Assembly: GCA_002841695.1 (NCBI GenBank)
Contig: PHAN01000002.1
Span: 154,807 to 218,806, forward strand
DNA: 64,000 nt
Reading direction: 5' to 3'
From: Elusimicrobia bacterium HGW-Elusimicrobia-1
Lineage (GTDB): Bacteria; Elusimicrobiota; Endomicrobiia; PHAN01
This document shows positions 54,306-63,468 of the stretch, one piece after another (positions within the stretch are counted from its first letter, which is position 1; each line of letters starts with the position of its first letter). The position numbers and the translations under genes are program-made. The notes under the pieces are model-generated. The model was not told the DNA's origin. It saw only the letters and a program-made list of their open reading frames with translations, and made no database searches.

Positions 54306-55301
54306 ATGACAGAAATAACGGAATCCTTCAAAAACAAAACTATCTTAATCACCGGCGGACGCGGGTATCTTGCCGACACGTTGGTTGCGCTTTTGCGTGG
54401 CACGGATTGCAAGGTAATCCGTGCGGATATCAAACCACCGGAAGCGGCGACTCCGCGCGCCGGCGAATCACCCGAGATAGAAGAAATTGTGGAGGATATC
54501 GGGGTCTCGGGAATAAGCCCGGAATTATTGCGGCGGGCCGATATCATTTTTCATTTTGCCGCCCAGACCAGCGTTTACAGGGCGGAGGAAGATCCCGCCG
54601 ACGACTGGCGCATAAACGTTATGCCTATGCTTTCGATGCTGGAAACATGCAGAAAAAATCGCCATTGTCCGACGGTGCTGTTTTCCGGCACAGTCACGGT
54701 AACCGGAATGTCGCAATATCTTCCGGTGGATGAAAAACATCCCGATGCGCCCATGACGATTTATGATATACACAAGCTCACCGCGGAAAATTATCTTAAA
54801 CATTACGCCGCATCGGGATTTGTTAAGGGTTGCGTTCTGCGGCTGGCCAATGTTTACGGCCCCGGTAAAAAAAGCAGCAGCGCCGATCGCGGCATACTGA
54901 ACCTGATGGCGCGCAAAGCTCTGGCCGGAGAAGATATAACCCTCTACGGAGACGGAAACTTTACCAGAGATTACATATACGTCAACGACGTCGCGCGGGC
55001 TTTTCTGACGGCGGCATCAAAGATTGATCTTCTAAACGGCAGACATTTCGTTCTTGGAAGCGGCACGGGGCATACTGTATCGGAAGCATTTTCCATGGTG
55101 GCTGAAATGGCGATGGCCAAAAAACCCGGAATTAAATCCACGGTCAAAAGTGTTCCCGCCCCCAAAAACCTATCGCCCATAGAAAACAGAAATTTCGTCG
55201 CCGACCGCTCGGAATTCACCAAACTTACGGGCTGGGCGCCGGAATACGACCTGAAAACCGGCATTAAATCCACAATAGATTCCATATACCCCCGAAATTA
55301 G
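54306..55301 (+). CDS. NAD-dependent epimerase/dehydratase (extended SDR)
   Basis: 331 aa. ILITGGRGYLADTLVALL (NAD motif), IIFHFAAQTSVYRAEEDP, SGTVTVTGMSQYLPVDE, catalytic YDIHK, RLANVYGPG and GDGNFTRDYIYVNDVARAF. The catalytic region differs from the neighbouring epimerases, so the substrate cannot be named; reduction or epimerisation of a keto-sugar nucleotide is likely. Confidence 0.85.
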   Translation: MTEITESFKNKTILITGGRGYLADTLVALLRGTDCKVIRADIKPPEAATPRAGESPEIEEIVEDIGVSGISPELLRRADIIFHFAAQTSVYRAEEDPADDWRINVMPMLSMLETCRKNRHCPTVLFSGTVTVTGMSQYLPVDEKHPDAPMTIYDIHKLTAENYLKHYAASGFVKGCVLRLANVYGPGKKSSSADRGILNLMARKALAGEDITLYGDGNFTRDYIYVNDVARAFLTAASKIDLLNGRHFVLGSGTGHTVSEAFSMVAEMAMAKKPGIKSTVKSVPAPKNLSPIENRNFVADRSEFTKLTGWAPEYDLKTGIKSTIDSIYPRN

Positions 55302-55311
55302 GACGGTTACT

Positions 55312-55932
55312 ATGAACAAACAAGAAGACATAAGAATAAATGTTGGCTGCGGCGGACGGCCCCTCGCCGGTTACGTAAATCTCGATATGGATACCGTGGA
55401 TGAACTCAGACAACGCTATCCGGACAACTCATTTCCCGACGACCTCAAAATTTTTCAGTACGATATATTCAACCTGCCCTATCCTGATGGAACGGTCGCG
55501 GAGATAAGGGCGGATTCTCTCGTGGAACACTTATCTTTTACCGAGGAGCCCCTGTTTTTCGAAGAAGTAAAGAGAGCGCTGCGCCCCGGCGGACTTTTTA
55601 TTTTTTCAACCCCCGACTTCGAGGATACGGTAAAAAAATGGCTGGCCGCAAAAGATGAGTGGAAAGATTTTTTCCGCTCGGATCCGGAAGCCGTGGCCAA
55701 ACAGCACTGGTTCGGGCAGTACTCCTACTCCACCGCAAGCAGATGGGGTTATCTGACGGCAAGCATTTTCGGTTCGCAGAGTTCGACGGGACAAGGTCAT
55801 AAAAATTGCTACACGATACCAAAAATTAAGGCCATTCTCGCCCGCATGGGTTTTGAAGAGGAAGAAATATCAACATACAGATGGAAAGGCGACCGTGAAC
55901 TTATGATACTCGCAAAAGCGAGAAAAAAGTGA
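55312..55932 (+). CDS. SAM-dependent methyltransferase
   Basis: 206 aa class I fold. INVGCGGRPLAGYVNLDMD, FQYDIFNLPYPDGTVAEI, SLVEHLSFTEEPLFFEEVKR and RPGGLFIFSTPDFE fit the Methyltransf_11 type. It may O- or N-methylate a sugar of the polysaccharide. Stop overlaps a GTG of the next gene, though that gene probably starts 18 bases later. Confidence 0.85.
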   Translation: MNKQEDIRINVGCGGRPLAGYVNLDMDTVDELRQRYPDNSFPDDLKIFQYDIFNLPYPDGTVAEIRADSLVEHLSFTEEPLFFEEVKRALRPGGLFIFSTPDFEDTVKKWLAAKDEWKDFFRSDPEAVAKQHWFGQYSYSTASRWGYLTASIFGSQSSTGQGHKNCYTIPKIKAILARMGFEEEEISTYRWKGDRELMILAKARKK

Positions 55933-55946
55933 CTACCCGAGGTACT

Positions 55947-56972
55947 ATGAAAAAAATCGACACCTGCGCCATCGCTTCATCAGGCGGCATAACACTCAAA
56001 AATAAAAAAGTTCTCATAACCGGCGGTCTCGGCTTTATAGGATCGAACCTTGCCCGCCGATGTCTGGAACTCGGAGCGAAAGTTGTCATATACGATTGTC
56101 TGGATCCGCACTCCGGCGGCAACCTTTATAACATAAAAGACATAAGAAACGACACCGAAGTTATTTTGGGCGATATACTTAATTTCGACGAACTTATTAA
56201 AAGCATCGTCGGTCAGGATATTGTATTTAACTGCGCGGCGTCCACTTCGCATCCTTTTTCCATGAAGGAACCCTGGATAGACCTGGATGTCAACTGCCGC
56301 GGCGTGATAAACCTTCTTGAAGCCGCGCGCCGCTTCAACAGGGAAGCCAAGTTTATCCATATCGGAACCAGCACTCAGATAGGCCGGCTCCACTACAATC
56401 CGGCGGACGAAAACCACCCGGAATTCCCGACCGATATATATTCCGCCAACAAGAGTGTCTCCGAAAAATATGTGCTCCTTTACGGCAACGCGTACTCAAT
56501 CCCGGCCACAGTAGTGAGATTCGCCAATATATTCGGTCCGAGGGCAAGCATACACAGCCCTGATTTTACCTTCGTAAATTATTTCATAGGCCTCGCCATG
56601 CAGAATAAGAGTATCACTGTTTATAAACCCGGCAGGCAGCTGAGAAATGTCACCTATGTGGACGACGCCGTTACGGCTCTGATTATGTCGGCGCTTAGCC
56701 GCGAGACCGACGGCAAGGTCTATTTCGCCGTAAGTTCGGAACATTTGAGCGTCGCGGATATCGCCTCGAAAATAACGGAAGTCGTAGGGGGGAAATTGAA
56801 TCTTGTCGACTGGCCGCCCGAAAGAAAAAGCGTGGAAATAGGCGATGCCGTAATAAGCAATAAGAAAATAACCGACACTCTGGGATGGAAACCCGCATAC
56901 AACTTTGTCGACGGTCTGGCGGAGACAAAAAAATACTACGCAAATTGCATCAAAGAGTATATCCCGAGGTAA
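55947..56972 (+). CDS. NAD-dependent epimerase (UDP-glucose 4-epimerase-like SDR)
   Basis: 341 aa from the ATG at 55947, with CGAGG 7 bases upstream; GTG at 55929 (GTGA overlap) is an alternative. VLITGGLGFIGSNLARRCL, YDCLDPHSGGNLYNI, NCAASTSHPFSMKEPWIDLDVN (split: NCAASTSHPFSMKEPW), GTSTQIGRLHYNPADE and YSANKSVSEKY with catalytic Tyr/Lys. These last traits recall CDP-paratose epimerase-type or related SDRs. Substrate unassigned. Confidence 0.85.
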   Translation: MKKIDTCAIASSGGITLKNKKVLITGGLGFIGSNLARRCLELGAKVVIYDCLDPHSGGNLYNIKDIRNDTEVILGDILNFDELIKSIVGQDIVFNCAASTSHPFSMKEPWIDLDVNCRGVINLLEAARRFNREAKFIHIGTSTQIGRLHYNPADENHPEFPTDIYSANKSVSEKYVLLYGNAYSIPATVVRFANIFGPRASIHSPDFTFVNYFIGLAMQNKSITVYKPGRQLRNVTYVDDAVTALIMSALSRETDGKVYFAVSSEHLSVADIASKITEVVGGKLNLVDWPPERKSVEIGDAVISNKKITDTLGWKPAYNFVDGLAETKKYYANCIKEYIPR

Positions 56973-56974
56973 AT

Positions 56975-57910
56975 ATGAAACTACTTGTCACAGGAGCTCT
57001 CGGACACATCGGCTCGCGTCTGATTCGGTCGGCATCGGATAAAGGTATAGAAGAAATCATCATAATCGACAATCTGTCCACGCAGAGATATTGCTCTTTG
57101 TTCGATTTGCCACGGGGCGTAAAGTATAATTTCATCGAAGACGACATACGCTCCCCCGGCATCAACGAGCATTTTAAGGGTGTCGACGTGGTTATCCATC
57201 TGGCCGCCATAACCGACGCGGCATCTTCTCATGACAAAAGAGACGAGGTTTTTTCCGTAAACCTTGAGGGCACAAAAAATGTCGCCGAGGCCTGCGCGCG
57301 CAACGGATGCAAACTGATATTTCCTTCCACCACCAGCGTGTACGGCACGCAGGAAGAAATTGTCGACGAAGAATGCCCGGAAGAAACCCTAAAACCGCAA
57401 AGTCCGTACGCGGAAAGCAAAATAAAAGCCGAAAAACTTCTGTGCGGATTGGGCGAATCTTCCGGACTCGATTTTCTTATTTTCCGCCTGGGGACAATAT
57501 TCGGGGTTTCTCCCGGCATGAGATTTCACACGGCGGTCAATAAATTCTGCTGGCAGGCCAGCGTCGGGCAGAACATAACGGTCTGGAGGACGGCGATGGG
57601 CCAGAAGCGGCCGTATCTGGACATAGCGGATGCGATCGACGCGTTTTATTTTGTCATCAAAAACAATATTTTCGACCGAAGAATTTACAATGCCGTTACC
57701 CTGAATGCTTCCGTAAGGGAAATTACCGGCGCAATAGCGGAGCATATTCCGTCGTTAAAAATAGAACTCGTGGACTGCGCTATAATGAACCAGCTCTCTT
57801 ACAATGTTTCCAATAAGAGATTTACCGGCAAAGGATTTAATTTCCGCGGAGACATAAAAAAAGGCATAGCCGAAACCTTGCGGCTTTTGAGCGCGGTGGC
57901 TTGTAAATGA
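56975..57910 (+). CDS. NAD-dependent epimerase/dehydratase (SDR)
   Basis: 311 aa from the ATG at 56975 with CGAGG upstream; an in-frame extension into the previous gene is rejected. LLVTGALGHIGSRLIRSA, HLAAITDAASSHDKRDEVF, PSTTSVYGTQEEIVDE, SPYAESKIKAEKL and RLGTIFGVSPGMRFHTAVN. It is the third SDR in four genes; the set probably builds one uncommon sugar. It overlaps the next gene by ATGA. Confidence 0.86.
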   Translation: MKLLVTGALGHIGSRLIRSASDKGIEEIIIIDNLSTQRYCSLFDLPRGVKYNFIEDDIRSPGINEHFKGVDVVIHLAAITDAASSHDKRDEVFSVNLEGTKNVAEACARNGCKLIFPSTTSVYGTQEEIVDEECPEETLKPQSPYAESKIKAEKLLCGLGESSGLDFLIFRLGTIFGVSPGMRFHTAVNKFCWQASVGQNITVWRTAMGQKRPYLDIADAIDAFYFVIKNNIFDRRIYNAVTLNASVREITGAIAEHIPSLKIELVDCAIMNQLSYNVSNKRFTGKGFNFRGDIKKGIAETLRLLSAVACK

Positions 57911-58947
57911 GCAGTGCCACCATAGTAACCACGCCGCACTACGGGCACAAACTTCTTAAATCTTTCCTCGCTTACTACGCGTTGTTTGACTTTCCCTGTC
58001 CCATACTGGTGCTGGATTCCTCGGAAACTCCGGCCGACCAAAGCGAAGTATCGGCCATTCTTTCTCACAAAGCGGTCAAGCACATTTCTTATCCGCATGA
58101 TACGAGGTTCGAGGACAAACTCTCCGACGGGCTAATGCACGCGGCCACGCCTTACGCCGCCGTATGTTCCGAGGACGATTTCATAACTCCCGCGGGACTG
58201 ACCGCCGCGATGGCTCATCTCGATAAAAATCCCGACTATGCTCTGGCTCACGGAAGATATGCCGTATATACCGCGTCGGCCGATAGGTCAGGGAAAACCG
58301 ATTTTCACGCCGCTCCCGTGAATTCCGGAACATCCGTGACGGATTCATCGGCGATAGACAGGGTTTGCCGAAACCTGGCCGAATACCGGCTGGCCACTTT
58401 CAGCGCGCTGCACAAAACTGAAGTTCTGCGGAGAATTTGGAACGAAACTCCGAGACATACCGACGATATGAGATTCGGGGAACTTTTGCCTTCGTCGCTT
58501 TCTCTGATATACGGCAAAATGGCTTTTTTGGATACTTTTTACTGCGCCAGAAGAACCGGAGTGAAATCTACCGGGCAGAGCGTGCTCTCTCTGACGGATT
58601 ACATAGAGGACGGAACCTATATTGCAAAATACGACCGGTTTAAAAAATGTCTTTTATCCGCATTGTCCAAAGAATCCCCGGATACGGACATATCGACAGC
58701 AGGCAAGCGAATAGACAATGCCATGGATGAATATTTCCTTGCGCAATTCGGCGCCACGCCCTCCCTGATGAATAAAAACCACGGATTACTCACAGTCGCC
58801 CGTAAAATAAAGCGTTGGATAGCGCGCGGTTTTGCCGTTGTGCCGGCAATATCCGCCTTCGGCACCAAGCTGACCGATACAGATCCGGACTTTCAGGAAC
58901 TTATCCGCATTAAGGAAGCCGTTCTTAACGAATCGTGTCAAAACTAG
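57907..58947 (+). CDS. Glycosyltransferase-like protein (TIGR00180-type)
   Basis: 346 aa. A GT-A-like N-terminal half: TIVTTPHYGHKLLKSFLAYY, ILVLDSSETPADQ, then YAAVCSEDDFITPAGLTAAM, where SEDD would be the metal- and sugar-nucleotide-binding acidic motif. No membrane helix. It resembles the TIGR00180 glycosyltransferase group in pattern. Donor and acceptor unknown. Confidence 0.7.
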   Translation: MSSATIVTTPHYGHKLLKSFLAYYALFDFPCPILVLDSSETPADQSEVSAILSHKAVKHISYPHDTRFEDKLSDGLMHAATPYAAVCSEDDFITPAGLTAAMAHLDKNPDYALAHGRYAVYTASADRSGKTDFHAAPVNSGTSVTDSSAIDRVCRNLAEYRLATFSALHKTEVLRRIWNETPRHTDDMRFGELLPSSLSLIYGKMAFLDTFYCARRTGVKSTGQSVLSLTDYIEDGTYIAKYDRFKKCLLSALSKESPDTDISTAGKRIDNAMDEYFLAQFGATPSLMNKNHGLLTVARKIKRWIARGFAVVPAISAFGTKLTDTDPDFQELIRIKEAVLNESCQN

Positions 58948-60365
58948 TCAAAAATACTTTTATATACACTCTCGGCAACGCCCTGGTTCCGTCGATGGGC
59001 TTTATTTTGCTGCCCCTGTACGCCAAATATCTTACGCCGGCGGATTATGGCATAGTCGCGGCAATGGCGACACTAAGCGGGGTGCTGGCCATTCTATACA
59101 CTCTTTGCGCCGAGCGCGCGGTTTATAGATTATATTATGATTACAAGAGCGAAGCCGACAAAAAAATCTTTCTGGGATCGGTGGCTACATTTACCATAAT
59201 CCTGTCAGTGGCGGCGGCCGCCTTGCTTTTTATTTTCAGTAATGCGGCGGGGTCTCTTTATAAATCCATACCGTTTCATCCCTACTACGCCTATACCATA
59301 ATGACCTGTTTGTTTCTGACGTTTTCTTATATCCCTTTGATAAACCTCAGGGTGACGGAGCGGGCGGGAGAATTCGTGATTCTCTCGTCGGGCCAATTTC
59401 TGCTTACTACGGCCCTCATTGTTTTTTTTGTATGCGTAAAGCGGGAAGGTGCGGCGGGACAGCTTAAAGCCACTTTTCTATCGGCGCTTATAGCCGCGCC
59501 TGTCTATTTGTATATCCTCGGCAAAATAGCGACTCCGGGAATAAACAAGCGTATAATCGGCGAAACTTTGCGCTACAGTATGCCGATGGTTCCTTCTCTT
59601 CTGACGGCATGGGTGCTTAACCTCTCGAGCAGGATTTTTCTGGAACGATACTTCACTCTGGCCGATGTAGGCGTCTTTTCTCTCGCGCATAAAATAGGAA
59701 CTTTGGGACTGGTTATATTCGGCGGATTCAACGCGGCTTACGCCCCGTATTTTTACAAGATGGCCAACGACGCGACCGATATATTGCAGTCCAAAAACAA
59801 ACTGTCGCGCATAAACGACGTATATACGGTACTGGCGCTGGCATCCATTTTTTTTGTCGCTCTTTTCACCAAAGAAGTTATGGAGACATTTATAGATTCG
59901 AGATATTCCTATGCCTACGGCATCGCCAGGGTAGTATTATACGCCTATTATTTTTCGGCGCTTATGAGCTTGGCCGGCCTTTCAATAACGCAATCTAAAA
60001 AGACAAAACAGGATATGTACATATCGCTTATTGTGGCTGTGCTAAACGTAATGCTGAATCTGGCGCTGATACCGCGCTTCGGCATCAACGGCGCGGCGGC
60101 CGCGACTATTTTGACCTTCGTATGCGGATACGCCATAGAATATGAGTACTCTAAGAGATGCTTTTTCGTTCAGACGGGCAGGTTTCGTCTTATGACTTAT
60201 ATTGCGTGCTCCGGCGCCATACTGACCGGCTACCATTTTTATCTGGAACGCTGGCCGTTATTCGCATTTATTTCCAAGTTGGTTCTTGCGGCTGCAACGG
60301 CCTACGGCTTATTGCGCATGGATGAAATACGCAATATCCTGAAACTCAAAAAAATCTCCGCCTGA
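58935..60365 (+). CDS. wzx: Wzx-type polysaccharide flippase (MATE/PST superfamily)
   Basis: 476 aa from a GTG overlapping the previous gene by 13 nt. About 12-14 membrane helices. The start SKLVKNTFIYTLGNALVPSMG and LLPLYAKYLTPADYGIVAAM are typical of O-antigen flippases. It would move undecaprenyl-linked repeat units across the inner membrane; with the Wzz-like protein and the partial ligase/polymerase-like gene at 63465 it points to a Wzx/Wzy-dependent pathway. Confidence 0.92.
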   Translation: MSKLVKNTFIYTLGNALVPSMGFILLPLYAKYLTPADYGIVAAMATLSGVLAILYTLCAERAVYRLYYDYKSEADKKIFLGSVATFTIILSVAAAALLFIFSNAAGSLYKSIPFHPYYAYTIMTCLFLTFSYIPLINLRVTERAGEFVILSSGQFLLTTALIVFFVCVKREGAAGQLKATFLSALIAAPVYLYILGKIATPGINKRIIGETLRYSMPMVPSLLTAWVLNLSSRIFLERYFTLADVGVFSLAHKIGTLGLVIFGGFNAAYAPYFYKMANDATDILQSKNKLSRINDVYTVLALASIFFVALFTKEVMETFIDSRYSYAYGIARVVLYAYYFSALMSLAGLSITQSKKTKQDMYISLIVAVLNVMLNLALIPRFGINGAAAATILTFVCGYAIEYEYSKRCFFVQTGRFRLMTYIACSGAILTGYHFYLERWPLFAFISKLVLAAATAYGLLRMDEIRNILKLKKISA

Positions 60366-60372
60366 CTTCGTT

Positions 60373-61431
60373 ATGGATATATACATTTGCTCGTCTTCTA
60401 TGGCCGTATCCGCCATACTGACCCTGCTCGGTCCCGATCCGGAGCGGGGAAAGTTTAAAATTATCACGACATATCCCGCCGGCAGAATGATTATGGGCAA
60501 ACTCTACGGCGACGAGAATGTGCTGTCGGTTGAAATTCCGGCGCAAAACCGCAATTCCATGAGGCCTGCGCGTGCCATAAATGGAGCGCTGGCAGTTTTA
60601 TCCGTGCGGCTATCCGCCGGAAAGATACTCTCCTCATACAGCGGACACCGTGTGCATTTTTTCTCGGTGGCTTTTGCGCCCGTAGAGTTTTGGATGGTTA
60701 AAAAACTCTCGGCAAACAATAAAGTGATATATCATCAGATAGTCGCCAAACCCGCCGGGTTCAAAAAAACTCTTTCGCTTAAAACTCTCGTTTACAAAGC
60801 CGCCTACCGGATTCTTTACGGTATGGATGTCGAAGTCGGTTACGGCGGCGGCAGATATATAACCTACATGCCGGCGTCTTTCTACGCGTCGACCGTATCG
60901 GAAGAACATTTATGGGACAAGCCCCTCGTCATAAAAGAAAACGCCGCTTTTCTTGACAAATTGGGACTGGACTTAAAAGGCAAAGAGATTTTACTTGCGC
61001 CCCATGATTCGCCCGGCAACGGAATCACCGGCGAAGACGAGTATTTGAAACGGATGGACGAACTTATAAAAGCGCTGTCAAAAAATGGATTGCTTGCCAA
61101 AACAGCCCTTAAACCGCATCCTGTGTGGCGGCGTCTTTACGGGATGGAAAAAGATATAAGTGTGGCCGCGCCGGACTATGTGACATCGGAAATTATAATG
61201 TCGAGTTTTAACTGTGTAATAAGTTATGCCAGCGCCGCGCTTATATGGGCGGCCAAGTCCGGCAAACACGCTATTTCTCTTTTGGATTATATAGACCCGA
61301 TAGACCCCGAATGCAGAGAAATCTATCGTCGCTATCTTGACGGAGAATCGAACGGCAAAATATGCTATCCTAAGAACATAGATGAAATAATTTCGGCCGT
61401 CGGGCTCGGTTGCGACGGGAGAAAATCATGA
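60373..61431 (+). CDS. Putative sialyltransferase-like (GT-B) protein
   Basis: 352 aa. No clear family at sight. Features: N-terminal YICSSSMAVSAILTLLG; LLAPHDSPGNGITGEDEYL (acidic/Gly loop); KTALKPHPVWRRLYG (a KPHP motif); and SSFNCVISYASAALIWAAKSG with serines near the C-terminus. An HP motif plus a downstream Ser-rich loop is the pattern of bacterial sialyltransferases of GT38/GT52/GT80 and polysialyltransferases. With neuA and neuB in the same locus this is the best candidate to use CMP-nonulosonate. This is inference from short motifs only. Confidence 0.5.
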   Translation: MDIYICSSSMAVSAILTLLGPDPERGKFKIITTYPAGRMIMGKLYGDENVLSVEIPAQNRNSMRPARAINGALAVLSVRLSAGKILSSYSGHRVHFFSVAFAPVEFWMVKKLSANNKVIYHQIVAKPAGFKKTLSLKTLVYKAAYRILYGMDVEVGYGGGRYITYMPASFYASTVSEEHLWDKPLVIKENAAFLDKLGLDLKGKEILLAPHDSPGNGITGEDEYLKRMDELIKALSKNGLLAKTALKPHPVWRRLYGMEKDISVAAPDYVTSEIIMSSFNCVISYASAALIWAAKSGKHAISLLDYIDPIDPECREIYRRYLDGESNGKICYPKNIDEIISAVGLGCDGRKS

Positions 61432-61901
61432 TAAAGTCCCTCGCCGGAATAGGCGCAAAGACGTATCGTTTGGTTTCCCGTGTGCTTAGGCGGGCATACT
61501 GGTCTGCCCGGCTCAGGAAGCTTGGCGACGACGCCGTTTTTTACAAGGGCGTGATCATACACGCGCCCGAAAATGTAACCGTGGGGGAAGGCGCGCGCAT
61601 AGGGGATTATGTGGTTGTATGGGGAGGCGGGGGGGTGGACATAGGCAATAACGTGCTTATAGCCGCGCACGCCGTTATTACGTCGCAGAGCCACGATGCC
61701 CGCTCCGACATGCGTGCCACCACCGCAGTAGCCCGCAAAATTTCTCTGGGCGACAACGTATGGATAGGCGCCGGCGCCGTAGTTCTGCCGGGCGTCTCCA
61801 TAGGCGACAATGCCGTTGTGGCGGCCGGCGCCGTCGTAACCAAAGATGTTGCCGCTTCCGATACGGTGGCGGGCGTGCCCGCGAGGTCTATAAAAAAATG
61901 A
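61428..61901 (+). CDS. Hexapeptide-repeat O-acetyltransferase (WbbJ-like)
   Basis: 157 aa from the ATG at 61428 (ATGA overlap). Left-handed beta-helix hexapeptides: VTVGEGARIGDYVVVWGGGG, IGNNVLIAAHAVITSQSHD (catalytic His), ISLGDNVWIGAGAVVLPGVS, IGDNAVVAAGAVVTKD. It probably O-acetylates a sugar of the surface polymer; sialic acids are often O-acetylated, but the target is unknown. Confidence 0.88.
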   Translation: MIKSLAGIGAKTYRLVSRVLRRAYWSARLRKLGDDAVFYKGVIIHAPENVTVGEGARIGDYVVVWGGGGVDIGNNVLIAAHAVITSQSHDARSDMRATTAVARKISLGDNVWIGAGAVVLPGVSIGDNAVVAAGAVVTKDVAASDTVAGVPARSIKK

Positions 61902-62617
61902 TGTTGATAAAAGATATCTTGCGCTTTTTAAGAAATATTGCGCTAAAAACTCTCTGCCGGATACGCCATCGCGGGGTGTATATGGGTTGGGGCGTGCGCG
62001 TATCTTCCGCTACACGCTTCGAGGACCATTCGTACATTAATCACGGGTGCGATATCACGGATTCTTTCATCGGGCGTGGAACTTTTATCGCTCCGCGTTC
62101 AAGAATAAGCGGAGCCAAGGTGGGAAGATTCTGCTCAATAGGCCAAAATGTGCGCACTTGCGTAGGCAGGCACCCTTCGGAAAAATGGGTAAGCACCCAC
62201 CCCGCATTTTTTTCCGATAAGAAACAGGCCGGTTTTACTTTCACACCGGCGAGCATGTTTGACGAGCATCTGTATGTAGATGATAAAAAACTATTCGTGG
62301 TCGAAATAGGCAATGACGTATGGATCGGAGACGATGTCATTATCTTCGACGGAATAACCATAGGCGACGGCGCGATAGTGGGAGCGGGGGCCGTGGTGAC
62401 CAAAAACATTGAACCTTACGCCATAGTCGCGGGAGTGCCCGCCAAAAAGTTAAGAGACAGATACGATAACCCCGCGGACGCGGAATTTCTGCGCGCCTTC
62501 AGATGGTGGGACAAAGATACGGCATGGCTGAAATCCAATAGGGATTATTTCAAAGACATAAAACTTTTTACCGACAAATTCCGCAGCGTTGAAACCGATA
62601 ATCGCCATAATATATGA
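61898..62617 (+). CDS. CatB-related O-acetyltransferase
   Basis: 239 aa from the ATG at 61898 (ATGA overlap); the longer frame inside the previous gene is rejected. Beta-helix with an xenobiotic-acetyltransferase-type insertion: GRFCSIGQNVRTCVGRHPSE, STHPAFFSDKKQAG, IGNDVWIGDDVIIFDGITIG, IGDGAIVGAGAVVTKNIEPY. HP in GRHPSE holds the likely catalytic His. It is a second, distinct acetyltransferase for polysaccharide decoration. Confidence 0.88.
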   Translation: MMLIKDILRFLRNIALKTLCRIRHRGVYMGWGVRVSSATRFEDHSYINHGCDITDSFIGRGTFIAPRSRISGAKVGRFCSIGQNVRTCVGRHPSEKWVSTHPAFFSDKKQAGFTFTPASMFDEHLYVDDKKLFVVEIGNDVWIGDDVIIFDGITIGDGAIVGAGAVVTKNIEPYAIVAGVPAKKLRDRYDNPADAEFLRAFRWWDKDTAWLKSNRDYFKDIKLFTDKFRSVETDNRHNI

Positions 62618-63468
62618 TAACAGTATTTTCCATACCAAAAGCTTTTGCCGGCGACGCGGCGACGGCGCAGTCGAATGCCATTGAAAGCTGGAAGCGCGCC
62701 GCTAAAAGCGGGGAAATAATAATCTTCGGCGACGACCCCGGCGCGGCCGATATCTGTCGAAAGCTCGATGTCAGGCATGAGCCGCGGATAGCCGTCAGCG
62801 AAGCAGGGACTCCGCTTGTATCCGCGGCTTTTGACACAGCCCAAAAAATCGCGCGGGGCGATATACTCGTTTACATCAATGCCGACATAGTTCTGATGCC
62901 GGACTTTGAAGCCGCCGTAAATAAAATAAATCTGAAATCATTTCTGGCGGTTGGCAGAAGAACCGATATGAGCATACCGCGCCCGCTGGATTTTTCCGAC
63001 TCGGCATGGGCGCAAAAACTGATGTCCGACGCCCGCCTGAAAGGCCGGTTGCACGGATATTCGGGAATCGACTATTTTATTTTCAGACGCGATTTTCGTC
63101 ACGGGATGCCTCCGTTCGCGGTAGGCCGCCCGGGCTGGGACAACTGGCTTTTGTACAGGGCAAAGGAAACGGGCGTGCCCATAGTCGACGCTTCGGCGGC
63201 GATTTTAGCAGTCCATCAGGATCACGACTTGAAACATACCGGCTTAAATCCGTCAAAACGCGACGTATGGCCCGAAAGCAGAAAGAATTTTGAACTCGCC
63301 GGCCTTGCAAATATGATGTCAATACGCAACGCCGATTTGCTTTTATCGGCCGACGGTATCGCACGCAGAGGGCTGACAGGGAGAATATTTATGAGTATGC
63401 TGGAATCCCGCCCGGGCAGGGCGATACTGGCGGCAAGAAGAAAAATCTCTATGGTAATCAACCGATGA
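62614..63468 (+). CDS. GT-A-type glycosyltransferase-like protein
   Basis: 284 aa, ATGA overlap at the start. FSIPKAFAGDAATAQSNAIE, EIIIFGDDPGAADICRKL, VSAAFDTAQKIARGDILVYI with NADIVLMPDFEAAV (DXD-like NADIV), and GYSGIDYFIFRRDF. The layout is that of a compact GT2-like transferase, though it lacks a standard DXD. It might act on an uncommon sugar nucleotide. Confidence 0.65.
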   Translation: MITVFSIPKAFAGDAATAQSNAIESWKRAAKSGEIIIFGDDPGAADICRKLDVRHEPRIAVSEAGTPLVSAAFDTAQKIARGDILVYINADIVLMPDFEAAVNKINLKSFLAVGRRTDMSIPRPLDFSDSAWAQKLMSDARLKGRLHGYSGIDYFIFRRDFRHGMPPFAVGRPGWDNWLLYRAKETGVPIVDASAAILAVHQDHDLKHTGLNPSKRDVWPESRKNFELAGLANMMSIRNADLLLSADGIARRGLTGRIFMSMLESRPGRAILAARRKISMVINR

